Part shown: positions 10,656 through 23,740 of the stretch, one piece after another
How positions within the stretch are numbered: the first letter of the stretch is position 1
Layout of the letters: each line of letters opens with the position of its first letter
Source of the DNA: Tetragonia tetragonoides
Taxonomy: Eukaryota; Streptophyta; Magnoliopsida; Caryophyllales; Aizoaceae
Length of the DNA stretch: 64,000 nucleotides
Reading direction: 5' to 3'
Assembly: GCA_038025085.1 (NCBI GenBank)
Contig: CM076142.1
Coordinates: 13,497,501-13,561,500, forward strand
Position numbers and translations under genes: made by a program
The notes under the pieces: generated by a model
Database searches by the model: none
What the model saw: only the letters and a program-made list of their open reading frames with translations
What the model was told of the DNA's origin: nothing

Positions 10656-11927
10656 TGATAAAATATGAGAGAGGAATAATAATATGATTTAGATGCTTGT
10701 ATTGATAATCAGGGGAGACCCTATATAGAGAGATACAATAGGCTAGGAGTACAAGTTATATAACCCTAACCTATTATACTTTTCAAAACATATGAGATAT
10801 ACTTTATCACCTAATAAATAGACCCCTATATATAGAGATACAATAGGCTTGGAGTACAAGTTATATAACCCTAACCTATTATACTTTCCAAAACATATGA
10901 GATATACTTTATCACCTAATAAATATAATCTCAAATATATTATTACGATATGGCATATATATTAATTCCATATCTCTAATACTCCCCGGCAATCGTAGCG
11001 GTAGTAACACGAACGCTGCGATTGGAGAGCCTTTATTGGTAGAATATTCAACCCAAAACAACTAGCCACAACGGATCATGAAGATATAAATATAGGCCGA
11101 CAACAAATCGATGTTGCAATGAAAGATGACGTGCGACTTTAGGCGAGCACGAAACCACTTTCACTCTCAAAAAAAAAGGATTAAACCCCAGAGGTGAGGA
11201 AAAATATTAGTCCCCAACAATTTTGCTTGAAAGGACAATTCCAACACTAAATTTCACTCGAAAAGGTATATTGATCCTGAGTGGAAGAAACCCAAAAAAA
11301 ATTGCAACAAAACAATGGCCTTCTTTTAAGAGAATGTGCGACTTTAGGTGGGCACAAAACCGTAAATAGCAACTAATCCGGGCTATGAACTCTAACTGAG
11401 TGACAAAAGAAAGGTTGTGGGTTGTATAACACCAATAGTATCATTGACAAAGAAATTGGACGTGATGTCCATGTATATGAGAGGAGTAATTAAACCCTTT
11501 ACCGAAGGCAGATGATTTTCTTTTGGGAGAGATGAAACACAGTACAATAATGGAAGCTTGAGTGATATATATGTGATGAATTTTGTTTTTGAAGATGGTC
11601 CGGTGGCGGACGGACAATAGTCCGCCACCGGCGAAGCGGAAACGTGTTTAATAAGGTCCTCAAGAAAGAGGCTTTGATATCATGATAAAATATGAGAGGG
11701 AATAATAATATGATTTAGATGTTTGTATTGATAATTAGGGGAGACCTCATAAAGATAAAATAAATTTAGAGTACAAGTTATATAACCCTAACCTATTATA
11801 CTTTTCAAAATATATAAGATATACTCTATCACCTAATAAATATAATCTCAAACATATTATTACGATATGGCATATATATTAATTCTATATCTCTAATATT
11901 CCATATAGATATTTCATATCTCTAATA
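10656..11927 (-). mobile_element. Small non-autonomous LTR retrotransposon
   Basis: Two direct terminal repeats start TGATAAAATATGAGAG at 10656 and 11683 and end near CTCTAATA at 10981 and 11927. The primer site next to the right repeat, 11671-11682, reads TGATATCAAAGC on the minus strand, a variant of the initiator tRNA-Met site, so the element points left. A purine-rich CCGGGGAG borders the left repeat. The roughly 700-bp interior has no coding frame. The left repeat has an extra tandem copy of a 105-bp block (10716-10926). The flanks GACGA and GGCGG match 3 of 5, a possible decayed target duplication within the host MITE. Confidence 0.7.
11600..11631. repeat. Perfect GC-rich hairpin inside the LTR element
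   Basis: CCGGTGGCGGAC at 11600-11611 is repeated inverted at 11620-11631 with an 8-base loop. It is far more GC-rich than its surroundings. It lies about 40 bases inside the primer-site end of the element, near where packaging or dimerisation signals are found in LTR elements. The role is a guess; the structure is certain. Confidence 0.7.
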
Positions 11928-12073
11928 GGCGGAGGGAGTAAAATAGGACGAAATAAACTCAACTAAAAAAAATGAAAAGCAACAAGAAAAGCAAATCAAC
12001 AACAAAACCAGAGAGTTCACTGAGAAGAGAGTGAGAACTCATTACAATAGATAGAAGAAAAGAGAGAAAAACC

Positions 12074-12101
12074 AACAACAACAACAACAACAACAACAAA
12101 A
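12074..12101 (+). promoter_or_regulatory. CAA-repeat leader of the epoxide hydrolase gene
   Basis: A run of CAA triplets ends immediately before the ATG. CAA-rich leaders are unstructured and common in well-translated plant mRNAs. This supports the chosen start. It is an observation, not proof of function. Confidence 0.4.
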
Positions 12102-15100
12102 ATGGACAAAATCACTCACAGAACAGTCCCAGTAAACGGCATAAACATGCACATAGCAGAATCAGGTACACCCACCACAAAAGACGGTCGCACAATCTTG
12201 TTCCTTCACGGATTCCCAGAACTTTGGTACTCTTGGCGTCACCAGCTTCTTTCTCTCTCCTCATGTGGCTACCACACAATAGCCCCAGACCTCCGTGGGT
12301 ACGGTGACACAGACGCGCCACCCTCATCCGTCTCATACACCGTGTTTCATGTCGTAGGTGACCTCGTCGCACTCCTTGATTTGCTCGCAGTTGACCAAGT
12401 CTTCCTTGTGGGTCATGACTGGGGTGCTATCATTGCTTGGAATTTCTCTCTCCTACGACCTGATAGGATTAAGGCGTTGGTCAATCTTAGTGTTCCGTTT
12501 ATGCCTAGGAATCCTAGGATTAAGACTGTTCAAGGTCTTAGGTTCGCTTTTGGAGATGATTTTTATATCTGTCGATTTCAGGTAATTAAATTTAAAAAAT
12601 TATATTTTTGTAATGTGGGTTTTGAGTGATTTTGTTTATTATTCATCAGAATTCAGAAATGGTACTGGGAATTATGGGTTTGTTTAAGTTTGGATTATAT
12701 TCTTGTTCTGGATTTAAAGTACTCTTTTTGTCCCTTTCTATGGTTTGAGTGATTTGGTTGTAGTATTGATCAGACATATCTAAAGGGTTTGTTGGAAATT
12801 TTATCTGTAATTTCAAGTTTGGATTATATTTCAGGTAGTGTATTGTTTCCTTTTGTAATTTTGGGGTTTTAAGGAGTGATTGGGCAGTGTTTTGTTGGAA
12901 CTTTATACTTTATTTTTGTTTAATTTTGGGTTATGTGCTTTTTCTGGGTTTAATGATGTTCCAATTTTCATGAGATCTTTTAGGGGTACAGCAAATGCCA
13001 ATATACCAGTGATTGTTTTGGGTATTTCATGAGTAATTTTGGAAGTTTTGATTCATAAATTCAGAGTATTTACTTGTTTCTAGTTTTGGTGGTAGGTGAA
13101 GTTGTTGTCAATGAGCAAACTAGCTAGATTTGGTATGTTGTTATTCTGAACAAGTAAAGGTTGAAATTGAATGAGAGGTTGCTCTTTTTGTGGCTATAAC
13201 AGTATCTGTCGCGGTACAATGGGTTGAAAGTTGAAACTATAAAGGAGTCAACCTAGTTGATTAATCAAAACCATTAGAGGATTTAGTTAATTGCTTGGTC
13301 ACTTTTATTGCAATTCTAGAAATATCTTCATTGCTAATGTGACATGGATCCAATCAAGCTGCCATTTTCGTCTCGGTGGTCCAGTACTCCAGTGGATCTG
13401 TGAATGTTAGAACTTTTAAGAGTATAGGAGGCACAGCCACAGAGAGAAAAGAAAGGAAACTGGAAAAAAAAGAGTTCACTGCTCTTGTGAGCTTTGTTCA
13501 TTTGGTTCACTAGAGCTTGTAGGTTATTCGTCAAGAATAGTAAGAAGAATTTAGGGTTTGTTGGAGATCTTTATTCGTTATTTTTCTTCAATTTTAAGTT
13601 ATACTCGTATTTTTGTTGTTTAAGTTTAGTTGGTAGGTGAAGTTACAGTCAATGAGCAAACTAGTTTGATTTGATATGTTCTTATTGTGAAATTGGATAT
13701 TGGTTGCTCTTTTATAGATATAACGGTATCTGGCATGCTAGCCCTCAGAGGGGAAATTGAAATTCCTTGGTCTATCCATGCTCTAATTATCGACACGCGT
13801 AGATTCTTAGCCCAACATAATCATGTTGTTGCTCAACATGCTTATCGCGAAGGGAACAGGGCCGCAGATTGGATGGCAAATCATGGTCACCAGTGTCAGA
13901 ATGTGTGTTACTATGACTCTCCCCCCTCGCCGGAGTTGCGTAGAATTCTCTATGAAGATTCGCTAGGGGTCACTCTCGAGAGGAGAGTCTCCTAGCTCCC
14001 CCCTTTTATTCCACTCTTCTTACCTTACCAAAAAAAAAAAAAGGTATCTGGCATGCTGGAATGTATATAAGGAAATCCAACCTAGTTGATTAATCAACTA
14101 CAGTAGGAGCTTAGTTTAACAGCTTGGTCATTTTTAGGCACTCCTGAAGTTTCTTTGTTGCTATTCATTACAGTAAATGGTTAATAGCTTTCAAGCTGCC
14201 AATTTCATTTTGGTGGTCGACTGAATGTTAGAACTTCAAGGTGAGGAGGTACAGAGTATCAACTTCTTATAAAATCTATAACCAAAACTGATCCCCACCT
14301 CCCCCCCCCCCAAAAAAAAAGTTTTTTGATATGATTCAAGGTTTTTTTATATGATTCACTGATGTTTGTATGTGTGAATAGAGTCTGAACATATAAGGCT
14401 TCTTTTTCCAGCTCAGTTACTAGTGAAGTTTACCAGAATACCAGTTAATAAGAGGATGACGTGAAAGTTTTTACGCAGACGTGGAGCTTGGGGCCTGGGT
14501 TTTCTCTTTTATGCACTTGTTTGTGTGACAGTATTAGTTTTTGAGCACAGATCTATGCTTCTAAAGATTGGGATGTTTACAAACCAACTGCATTGTCTCA
14601 TTGTGATTGTGCATCCCTTTCTTACTCAATTGCTGCCTTGATGTAGGAACCTGGAGAGATAGAGGAAGAATTCGCTTGTATTGACACTGGAACATTAATG
14701 AAGCAATTCCTGACATCTCGTGATCCACAACCACCTTGCATACCTAAAGGGAAGATAGCTAGTGCAGCAGAGAAACCCATCACTTTGCCCCCTTGGCTTT
14801 CAGAGGATGACATTAACTACTTTGCTGATAAGTTCAGGCAGAAAGGTTTTACTGGAGGATTAAACTACTATCGGGCCATGGACCTGTATGTTTCTTCTAG
14901 TGTGCCATTCTTTTGTGGGTTTATCTTCCTATGCTATCATGCAATTTTTGCATATAGTATACATGTACAAGGCCATGATTGCGACAGAACTTGAACACAA
15001 TTACAGTATGATAAGCCAATATGCAGGGTGGATAACGGACATCATCACATGCATGCTTCTAGGTCCGCTATCCATTTGGCAAATACCACTTACTGCTTGG

Positions 15101-16066
15101 TGCCCTGAATTTACCCCCCCCCCCCTCCCCAAACAAAAAAAAAGGGAGGTAGGGCCGGGGGAAGACTGCCCTGACACTGTTTGTGGTTTCAGAGGAAATG
15201 TAGTATAGGTGTATATTTCTCTAGGCCTCCCGCAACAGTTTAGTCTCTTTGGCACAATTTGTGAGTCATTCGTTTGGCATTGCCGTGATGACTCATTGAC
15301 GTAGTGGTATGGAGTTTAATACTTAGTACTTACAGTTTGTTTGGGGGGGTAAGGGAGGAAAGTTTCTTCTTCAATGGCAGATTCTAGTAAGGATGAATGG
15401 GATGGAATGAGAGATCAGAGGGGAATAATTCTTTGTAAATGGAGGGTAAGGGAAGAAATGGCTGGTGTTTTTTTAAGTTTAAAAGGTATGGAGTCAATTT
15501 CTGACCATTGGATTTTGTATCCCTTGCATCCCCTTCCTTGCCCTCCTGCCGTCCCCTGGTCCGCTTCTCTTTGCTTTTTCTCCTGAACTTCTAAACATAT
15601 TACTTCTAAACAACAAAATCATTTACATTTCTGGCTTCTTTGGGCTTTTGTGACTTGTGCTTTATTTACACTTCTGGCTTCAACAGACTTCTGTATGAGG
15701 GATGATGTGGAATAACAAGTCATTCTCTTTGGTGGAATTAGACAAATGTAATGCACACTAAATTCTTTGTTGAAAGATGTAGGTGGTTTCTTCATTTTGT
15801 TAAGCTTTTGTTCTTGCAGGAGTTGGGAGCTCATGGCGCCATGGACACGGCTACAGGTCAAGATACCTGTGAAGTTCATAATCGGAGAACTTGACATAAC
15901 ATACAGTTTTCCGAACATGAAGGATTACATACACAAAGGTGGCTTCAAGCGAGATGTGCCGTTTTTGGATGAGGTAGTCGTACTGGAAGGAGCTGCTCAC
16001 TTCATCAACCAAGAAAAGCCAGAAGAAACGAGCAAGCATATCCAGGACTTTTTTGATAAATTCTGA
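12102..16066 (+). CDS. Soluble epoxide hydrolase (three exons)
   Basis: Exons 12102-12581, 14647-14885 and 15820-16066 join in phase to 321 residues. All introns are GT-AG; intron 2 splits Leu240. It is an alpha/beta-hydrolase of the plant soluble epoxide hydrolase type, which opens epoxides, for example of fatty acids in cutin and oxylipin metabolism, to diols. The oxyanion motif HGFP is at 36-39 and the nucleophile Asp106 is in GHDWG. Asp265 (GELDITY) and His300 (EGAAHF) complete the triad. Lid tyrosines are likely Y154 (FYICRFQ) and one of Y234/Y235 (GLNYYR). The length matches plant family members that lack the animal phosphatase domain. The protein has no signal peptide and should be cytosolic. 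Intron 1 is 2,065 bp and carries a duplication and a LINE fragment. A dead exon 2 copy lies upstream at 9281. Confidence 0.95.
13081..14250. repeat. Diverged tandem duplication in intron 1
   Basis: The segment from about 13081 to 13420 is repeated from about 13622 to 14250. Shared blocks include GGTAGGTGAAGTT, GTCAATGAGCAAACTAG, CAACCTAGTTGATTAATCAA and GAATGTTAGAACTT. The second copy is longer because a LINE fragment (13740-14042) sits in it. That places the duplication before the insertion. Confidence 0.75.
13740..14042 (+). mobile_element. 5'-truncated LINE fragment in intron 1
   Basis: A 303-bp insert is flanked by a perfect 15-base duplication, GGTATCTGGCATGCT, at 13725-13739 and 14043-14057, and ends in a 13-base poly-A. 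It encodes only the tail of a plant LINE RNase H domain, recognisable by YREGNRAADWMANHG, followed by a short 3' untranslated region. Severe 5' truncation, poly-A and a target duplication are the signature of LINE retrotransposition. It is in the same orientation as the host gene. Confidence 0.92.
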
Positions 16067-16387
16067 TCCTTTCACGTTCGTTTGCACCATCTTCCTTTGT
16101 CAGATATAGTATATTTTCAATTTTCAGCAATCCTCTTACAGCAAAACAGTGTGACAGTAGAGGCCTCAGCTATTAGCCCTACAGATGTTACTGGTCACTT
16201 TGAGTTGTATCTTGTAAATCGGTTGTATTTACCTCTTGACTAAGTAAGTTTGAATTTGTTGTACCGAAGATTTTAATTTCTTCAGCATCTCTCTCTTCCA
16301 TTTTAGCAGAGTTTTGGGCATTACATTCATTGTGCTCCCAGTCACACTGAGTTGTGTAGTATAGAATTAAAGATCAGATGTATCACA

Positions 16388-16512
16388 AAATCTCTTATAA
16401 GGCGGCCTCAATGTGAGGCCCTCTCATACAAGCATGATATTATGCCAACATCATCCTTGTATATGTAGTCTCACCTTGAGGCGGTCTGCGGTCTCATACA
16501 AGACTTACCTCT
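16388..16512. mobile_element. Hairpin element, AAGGCGGC family
   Basis: About 125 bp folds on itself: CTTATAAGGCGGCCTCAATG ... CATACAAGCATGAT pairs with the inverted right side ATCATCCTTGTATATG ... CACCTTGAGGCGGTCTG. The right arm carries a small internal duplication (GGCGGTCTGCGGTCTC). It closely resembles the copies at 10463 and 51788. Confidence 0.65.
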
Positions 16513-17112
16513 TGACACTAGAAGTGTGGCTTTTACTTCTTTCTTTTCTTTTTAAGCTGCTCCATGCCTAGTATTTCTTTTCTTCTTTCATGAAAATCTT
16601 CCATAATGGTGTGTTTGAATACTTGAATTTAAAATAATAGATGTAAGGTGGATTTGTTCTTCAATTCCTAAAATAATTGCAAGTTTGAATTGATCCAATT
16701 CTATGGCCGTTCATAGAGCCTTTAAATTGGAAAATTTCAAATTACACCCTCTACCTTGGTATTTCAAATTCTTCTCGTCCGTGTAGAAACATTTCTTTTC
16801 AATTGAAATTCCGAGTATCCAAATACACTCCAAAGTGTTTCTGTCAAGTTTATTCAGCATTTTTGTTTTGTGGGAGGTTCAATGATTAACCAAATACACA
16901 TTCAACCAGGGGAAAGGAAATCAAAACTTGATATCTAGACTACAAGTAATACAGGATTGTGCTGAATTTGCAGTATTGAGCTTAGCTGAAATTGAAAGGT
17001 GAAATTCTTGTCCATTATCTCATACTTTTGCTAAAATAATGTTTGTTGCATGCTTCCCTTACTATATAACTCGCGTAAATGGGGATATTATCTTCTGTTT
17101 GGACATACTACT

Positions 17113-18119
17113 TTTTTTTTTTGGTGGGGGGAGGGCACACAGGCCCAAGAAAAAAACAGAATTACGTCTTAATTAATCTAGTCTTTGAGCGTCCCATTTG
17201 ATCATCAAGAAGGACGATCATCATCTCCTGGGGTGGTTCACCAAACTCTTGAATATCCGCAGCCACGTTGAAGCTATGGTTGGCTAGCCAATCAGCCGAG
17301 GCGTTGGCCTCACGATACACGTGCTGAATTTTTAATCTCCCATTGAGGCCTACCGATCAATTCCTTGCACTGAGTTAGAATGAAGAAATGAGGACTGTGC
17401 TGGGGTGTGATGTTCATGAGCATCTCTACTGCCAATTCTGAGTCAACTTCTAATATGAGCTTTGGAACACCAAGTGCTTTGGCCATTAACAAACCTTGAA
17501 GAATTGCCATAAGCTCAGCTCTTACAGAGGAGCAGGAGCCAAGTTTGAGCGTGAAAGCTCGTATGTAGGCACCTGTGTGAGACCGTAGGACACCTCCCCC
17601 TCCAGCTGGTCCGGGGTTGCCTCAAGCAGCCCCATCCGTATTCAATTTCAGCCAGCCCGACGGTGGAGCCTCCCAGCTAATAAGGGCCTCTGTGCGTGAT
17701 CTCTTCTTTCCACCTAGTCTCTCAAGCCGCTTAGATTCAGCTCTCAGGTATTCTTTTCCTTTACTAACAGCAAACATATGTCTCTCCGTGGGAATTTCAG
17801 TAGGATTTCCCATGGTACGACAGTTTCTCCATCTCCAAAGCCACCAAATAGTTGTGGAAAAAATTGTGGCCCATTCATCAAGTTTCTCAATGTTAGTAGA
17901 AATCCAGTCCATGAGTGAAGAGTTATAGAAGGAACTCACTGATGCAGTTGGTAATATGGCGTTCCAGACCTCCTTTGCCATAGGGCAGTCACGTAGAATG
18001 TGCAGCCCTGTTTCCTCAGAGTTCCCACAAGTTGTACAAGCATTGTTCATCTTCTGTTCGCAGTCATGTTCCCACAATGAAGATATTTCTAGAATTGCAA
18101 TAAAAGTGACCATGGTTCA
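17113..18119 (-). mobile_element. 5'-truncated, inactivated LINE
   Basis: A roughly 1-kb insert is flanked by 22-base direct repeats at 17091-17112 and 18120-18141 that differ at one base. The poly-A tail appears as poly-T at 17112-17122. Read leftward from 18113 it encodes the zinc-binding end of a LINE reverse transcriptase (zf-RVT; CTTCGNSEETGLHILRDC) followed by an RNase H domain (LNTDGAA, then ELMAILQGL and EVDSE). An in-frame TGA just after LNTDGAA and a frameshift near 17320, before YREANASADWLANHS, make it dead. The endonuclease and most of the reverse transcriptase are missing. Confidence 0.92.
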
Positions 18120-18763
18120 TCTTCTGTTTGGAAATACTACTTGAAAGTGTTAACTCTCCCACAAAACCAAAGTGGCTAGAAGGCCAAGCTGGTAGGTTAT
18201 ACATGACTGCGAAACGTGAAATAGTGCATATAGCTTTGGCAGAAAAGAAAAGAACTGATCATGACTGATGGTTTATCAACAAAGTTTTGCCAAAGGAAAT
18301 TGATGATGCATTTCTTAACTTCATTTTTTGCGACAAGAAAACAGCATGACAAACTACAAAACCATTACTACTAACTTTGGAAATAATGGGAAGGGATGAA
18401 CCATGGGACACAGAATCAACCAATAAATAACATACGTCGTAACGCAACATCCTGACTCCTGAGTAAGCAAAATCAATCATTTCCTCTTTAACGGCTGTTG
18501 AACATAGGTTAAGATAAGTACCATCATTTTAGCCAGTTTTCACTTTAAGTAGCATCATGTATCGATGTAGTTTCTTCTTCGGCAACATAATATACCATGA
18601 ATTGATGACAAAAATATCAACTCAGGACAAAATCTGCTATAGCTAACATTCTGGTTTGATAATCCAACATATAAAAGACACACGAAAACACAGAACTGAG
18701 TAGAACCACAAGTTTTGAACAATTGAAACTGACAAGCAATCCTGCCTCAAAACTGCCACTAAC

Positions 18764-20554
<1,791 letters not shown>

Positions 20555-20620
20555 GGTTGATGCAGCTGAAAGGATCTGCAACGATCGGCTGAAGAGAAAT
20601 GAGGTGGTTAAAAGAGAAGC

Positions 20621-20729
20621 TTAGGGTTTTTCTACACCTTATGGTTTTATATCAGTGACCAGCTTAGGTTGAAGGGTGGAGTATTACAACTGGGCCAGGG
20701 ATATTTGAGATTGCGGTGGTGGGCTTTGA
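20621..20729 (-). promoter_or_regulatory. RPL18 promoter: telo-box, TATA and site II motifs
   Basis: On the minus strand, AAACCCTAA (telo-box) is at 20621-20629, a TATA-like ATATAAAA at 20645-20652, and site II motifs (TGGGCC/TGGGCT on the plus strand) at 20691-20696 and about 20724. Telo-box plus site II is a known combination for coordinate expression of plant ribosomal protein genes. Confidence 0.6.
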
Positions 20730-22722
20730 AGCTTAGGGATGAGTATAAAAGTTTGGGCTATTTCATAAGTTAATAGACTTGGGCTCGGGGTTGCAAGGAA
20801 TAGCAATGGAGAGCAGGCACTTTCAACCTGTTAAACGGGTCAACTCAACGGGTTTCGAATCAAGTCAAGTCGATTACGATTTATTTTTGGATCAATACCA
20901 TTTTTAGATCATTTTCCCGTATTGAATATGAGTACGGGTCGAAAAATTTGTGTTGGAACCCAATAAAATACGTTGGACTTTCAAATTAGGTCAAATATTG
21001 ACAAATTTAGGCGTAAGTGATACATGTTAAGGTGATGTTGTACTTTGATTAAACGAATTCACTAACAAGTTTTGAATTCGGGTTCTAATATTAAGTTGAA
21101 CAATAAAGTCAATTATTTATGAATATTGGGTATCAATGTTTTAGTTATTTACCTTGGGCATCTCGTTAGACTACAAAGTACAAAGCTCATTTAATTGTGA
21201 ATTTGTGAATGAGAGACTTCTCACATGTATACTAAAATATACTCTTATAATAATAATAATAATAATAAAATTGGGTGAGATGGTGATTTAACATTTATAT
21301 TGTTTTGAGGATACTTTTTCATTATAAGTGAGGTTTATCGTTGGTGAATTTTTTTATCACGCAAGACATGCTAGGAGGAGGAACACTACTTATGCATCCC
21401 TGTCTTATCTAATGCTTGCTTTTTTTGAAAATAGATGTCATATATTTATTTCTAGACAACAAATCATAGAATACTTTTGCGATAGTATGTAACCACGTTG
21501 TTTATGGATATCATTTCACTTTTACAATTCCACTCTTGCTTATCACAATATCTTAGGGTTTTAATTTCTTTTTCTTTTTATAGAAATCTTAGGTTAGGGG
21601 TTTGCATGATGTCTTAGTGTAACACATACTAGTTTTTATCACTTACAATAGAGGATTTGTTTTTCCTGCGGTGAAAACTTACAATAGAGGATGTAGTTAG
21701 ATTTTTTTTAGGGATATCAAATATAATGATGAATAATCTAAGACGATTTATAATTGTGACTTTGAAAAATATCGCTAAAGCAGTTGAAAAATTAAAATAT
21801 GACGACATTTTTGTTTGATCGCAATCATTATTAATATATGCACTCAAAATAAGATATAATAAAAATTGATTAGATTTTTATTAGTCTACATAATCAACAA
21901 CTAGCTAAGGATTAATGATTTCCCAAAATATAATAAAAGTCAATTGTTCGGAAAAATGCTTTGAATTGTTCAGATTATTTTAATTTGGTAAGCTTAAATA
22001 ATATTTCCAATTACATATGTATTAATACATTTAATAAATTATATAATTTTTATTAGATCACAATAAATCCCTAAATGTAGTGCAATCTCTGTTTCCATGA
22101 CGACTTAGCCTCCAATTTCTGATTATCAACCCCCTTTTAGAAAACTAAGGTGTAGAAGATTGAAGACACTACCATAGTAGAAGCTAGTAAGCCTTGGTCA
22201 TAGCTAGGGTCAAACATGTTTTTATAAAATCAAAAGACTATTGTCCACCTTTTAAATATTACTGGGTTGTTCTTTTTTTTCTGAACTAAATTGAATTGAA
22301 CTAAATAATGATGTAATCATGTCATTGAAATGAAGAAAAGTGAACCTACTACCAATAAGTTCAGAAGAACCCATCCAATCATATATGATAAATTGATCTT
22401 ATTTGTATTGATTGATTCTTTCTCCAACCTTTTTGAAATTCAAACACTGAGTTGATGTGGTGTTTGTTTAGCGGGAATAGTAGATGGGGATAAAGTTTAG
22501 AAGATTGGGACTATAAAATTCCATGTTTAATGCAAGGGATTATGAAAAGAGAGTGGGTAGGGATAGAGATAAAAAGACGCTTTATTCCCAAGTTTTTAGT
22601 CCTATAGAAGGGTTGGTAATTGGAGGTGTGAATAGAGTATTTAAGTCAAATTATCATCATACCCATCAAACTAACTGCAAATTTTGTCAACCCTTTTTAT
22701 TAGTGACATTTTAGTAAATGAA

Positions 22723-22993
22723 GGGTGCGTTCAAAATGGCTGAACTTATCTGAATTGAATTGAATTGCACTGGACACCACTGAACTGCATTGGACACCAC
22801 TAAACTAGACTGGACACTATTGAACTGAATTGTACACAACTTGATATGTAAGACAATACGTATGTTTTTGTACTCAACACCACTGAACTGAACTAAACAT
22901 CACTTTTTTGAATTGGAAATCACTAAATTGACATGAGGTCACCCCAAACTAAAAGGAACTAAACTAACCGTGTAAGCACTAAAGAATGCACCC
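22723..22993. mobile_element. Tourist-type MITE, GGGTGCGTTC family, diverged
   Basis: It begins GGGTGCGTTCAAAATGGCTG and ends with the inverted CACTAAAGAATGCACCC. The internal CTGAACTGAA and GGACACCACTGAA blocks match the copy at 6400-6661 in the same orientation. The TAA duplication is intact only on the right (left is GAA). Confidence 0.75.
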
Positions 22994-23060
22994 TAACTTT
23001 GTAATCTCCACTATCACCAAAACCTAATACCCACACAATAAAACAAGGTAATGGGATTAA

Positions 23061-23321
23061 GGGTGCGTTCTTTAGAGCTTACACGACAAGTTCAATTCAG
23101 GGGTAATCTCGTATCAATTTCGTGATTTTCAATTTAGTAAAGTGATGTTCAGTTCAGTTCAGTTCAGTTTCAGTGGTGCTGAGTTTCAAAACATACTTTC
23201 TCTTTCACATATCAAGTTGTGTTCAATTCAATTAAATGGTGTCCAATCCAGTTCAATAGTGTCCAGTTTAGTTAAGTTAAGTTAGTTCAATTTAGATAAG
23301 TTCAACCCTAAAAACCGCACC
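23061..23321. mobile_element. Tourist-type MITE, GGGTGCGTTC family, inverted copy
   Basis: It starts with GGGTGCGTTCTTTAGAGCTT after TAA (23058-23060). The right terminal repeat is degraded to CCTAAAAACCGCACC. Internal sequence matches the 6400 copy in reverse orientation. Only 67 bp separate it from the copy at 22723. Confidence 0.72.
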
Positions 23322-23516
23322 GTATTTATACAAATTTCCTACCCCACTAAGACAAATTCCAACCCCATTCCCACAATCTCAAAATCTTAATCGCACCTCC
23401 CAAACGCCCCACTAAATTCACATAAGCACAAATAAATACTTCACCCGTCCCACAATATAAGGGTTTGTTCTTCCCAACTGAAAAACATTTATATTTATTA
23501 CTGAAAATTTATTTTT

Positions 23517-23740
23517 GTTGAACTTTGTTGAACTTCGTTGAACTTTATTTAACTTTGTTGAACTTCGTTTAACTTTGTTTATTTTTGTTGAATCTTGTTG
23601 ATTCAAGTGTTTTTTATAACTAGTTTGTATATTGGTTTGTTTAACTTTGTTGAACTTTGTTTAACATAATTTAACTTTATTTAACTTTGTTTAACTTTGT
23701 TGAAGTTTGCTGAAGTTTGTTGAAGTTTGCTGAAATAAAC
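23517..23740. repeat. AACTTTGTTG minisatellite
   Basis: Some twenty imperfect copies of a 10-11-base unit, AACTTTGTTG or AACTTYGTTT, run across this stretch with small interruptions (for example near 23590-23640). Open frames across it are low complexity and not genes. Confidence 0.7.

Larger units (their letters stand above)
10430..11938. mobile_element. Stowaway-like MITE split by an LTR element
   Basis: The left arm begins CTCCTTCCGTCC after TA (10428-10429). The right arm ends GGCGGAGGGAG before TA (11939-11940). These are the diverged ends and TA duplication of a Stowaway-like (Tc1/mariner) MITE. Only about 240 bases belong to the MITE. The rest is an inserted hairpin element in the left arm (10463-10575) and the LTR element at 10656-11927. 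The left break, AACAATTTGGGACGA, continues logically into the right arm. Confidence 0.65.
8475..12101. other. Intergenic with pseudo-exon and nested elements
   Basis: The stretch contains the 3' flank of the ATL gene, an epoxide hydrolase exon relic (9281-9421), a possible MITE (9661-9955), and an LTR element nested in a Stowaway-like MITE (10430-11938). The last 150 bases are purine-rich and end in a CAA repeat directly before the epoxide hydrolase start, consistent with its 5' untranslated region. Confidence 0.6.
16067..18763. other. Intergenic, hairpin element and LINE remnant
   Basis: Beyond the 3' untranslated region of the epoxide hydrolase, this stretch holds a hairpin element (16388-16512) and a truncated LINE (17113-18119). 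From 18142 to 18763 is the 3' flank of the ribosomal gene, with no recognisable gene. Confidence 0.6.
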
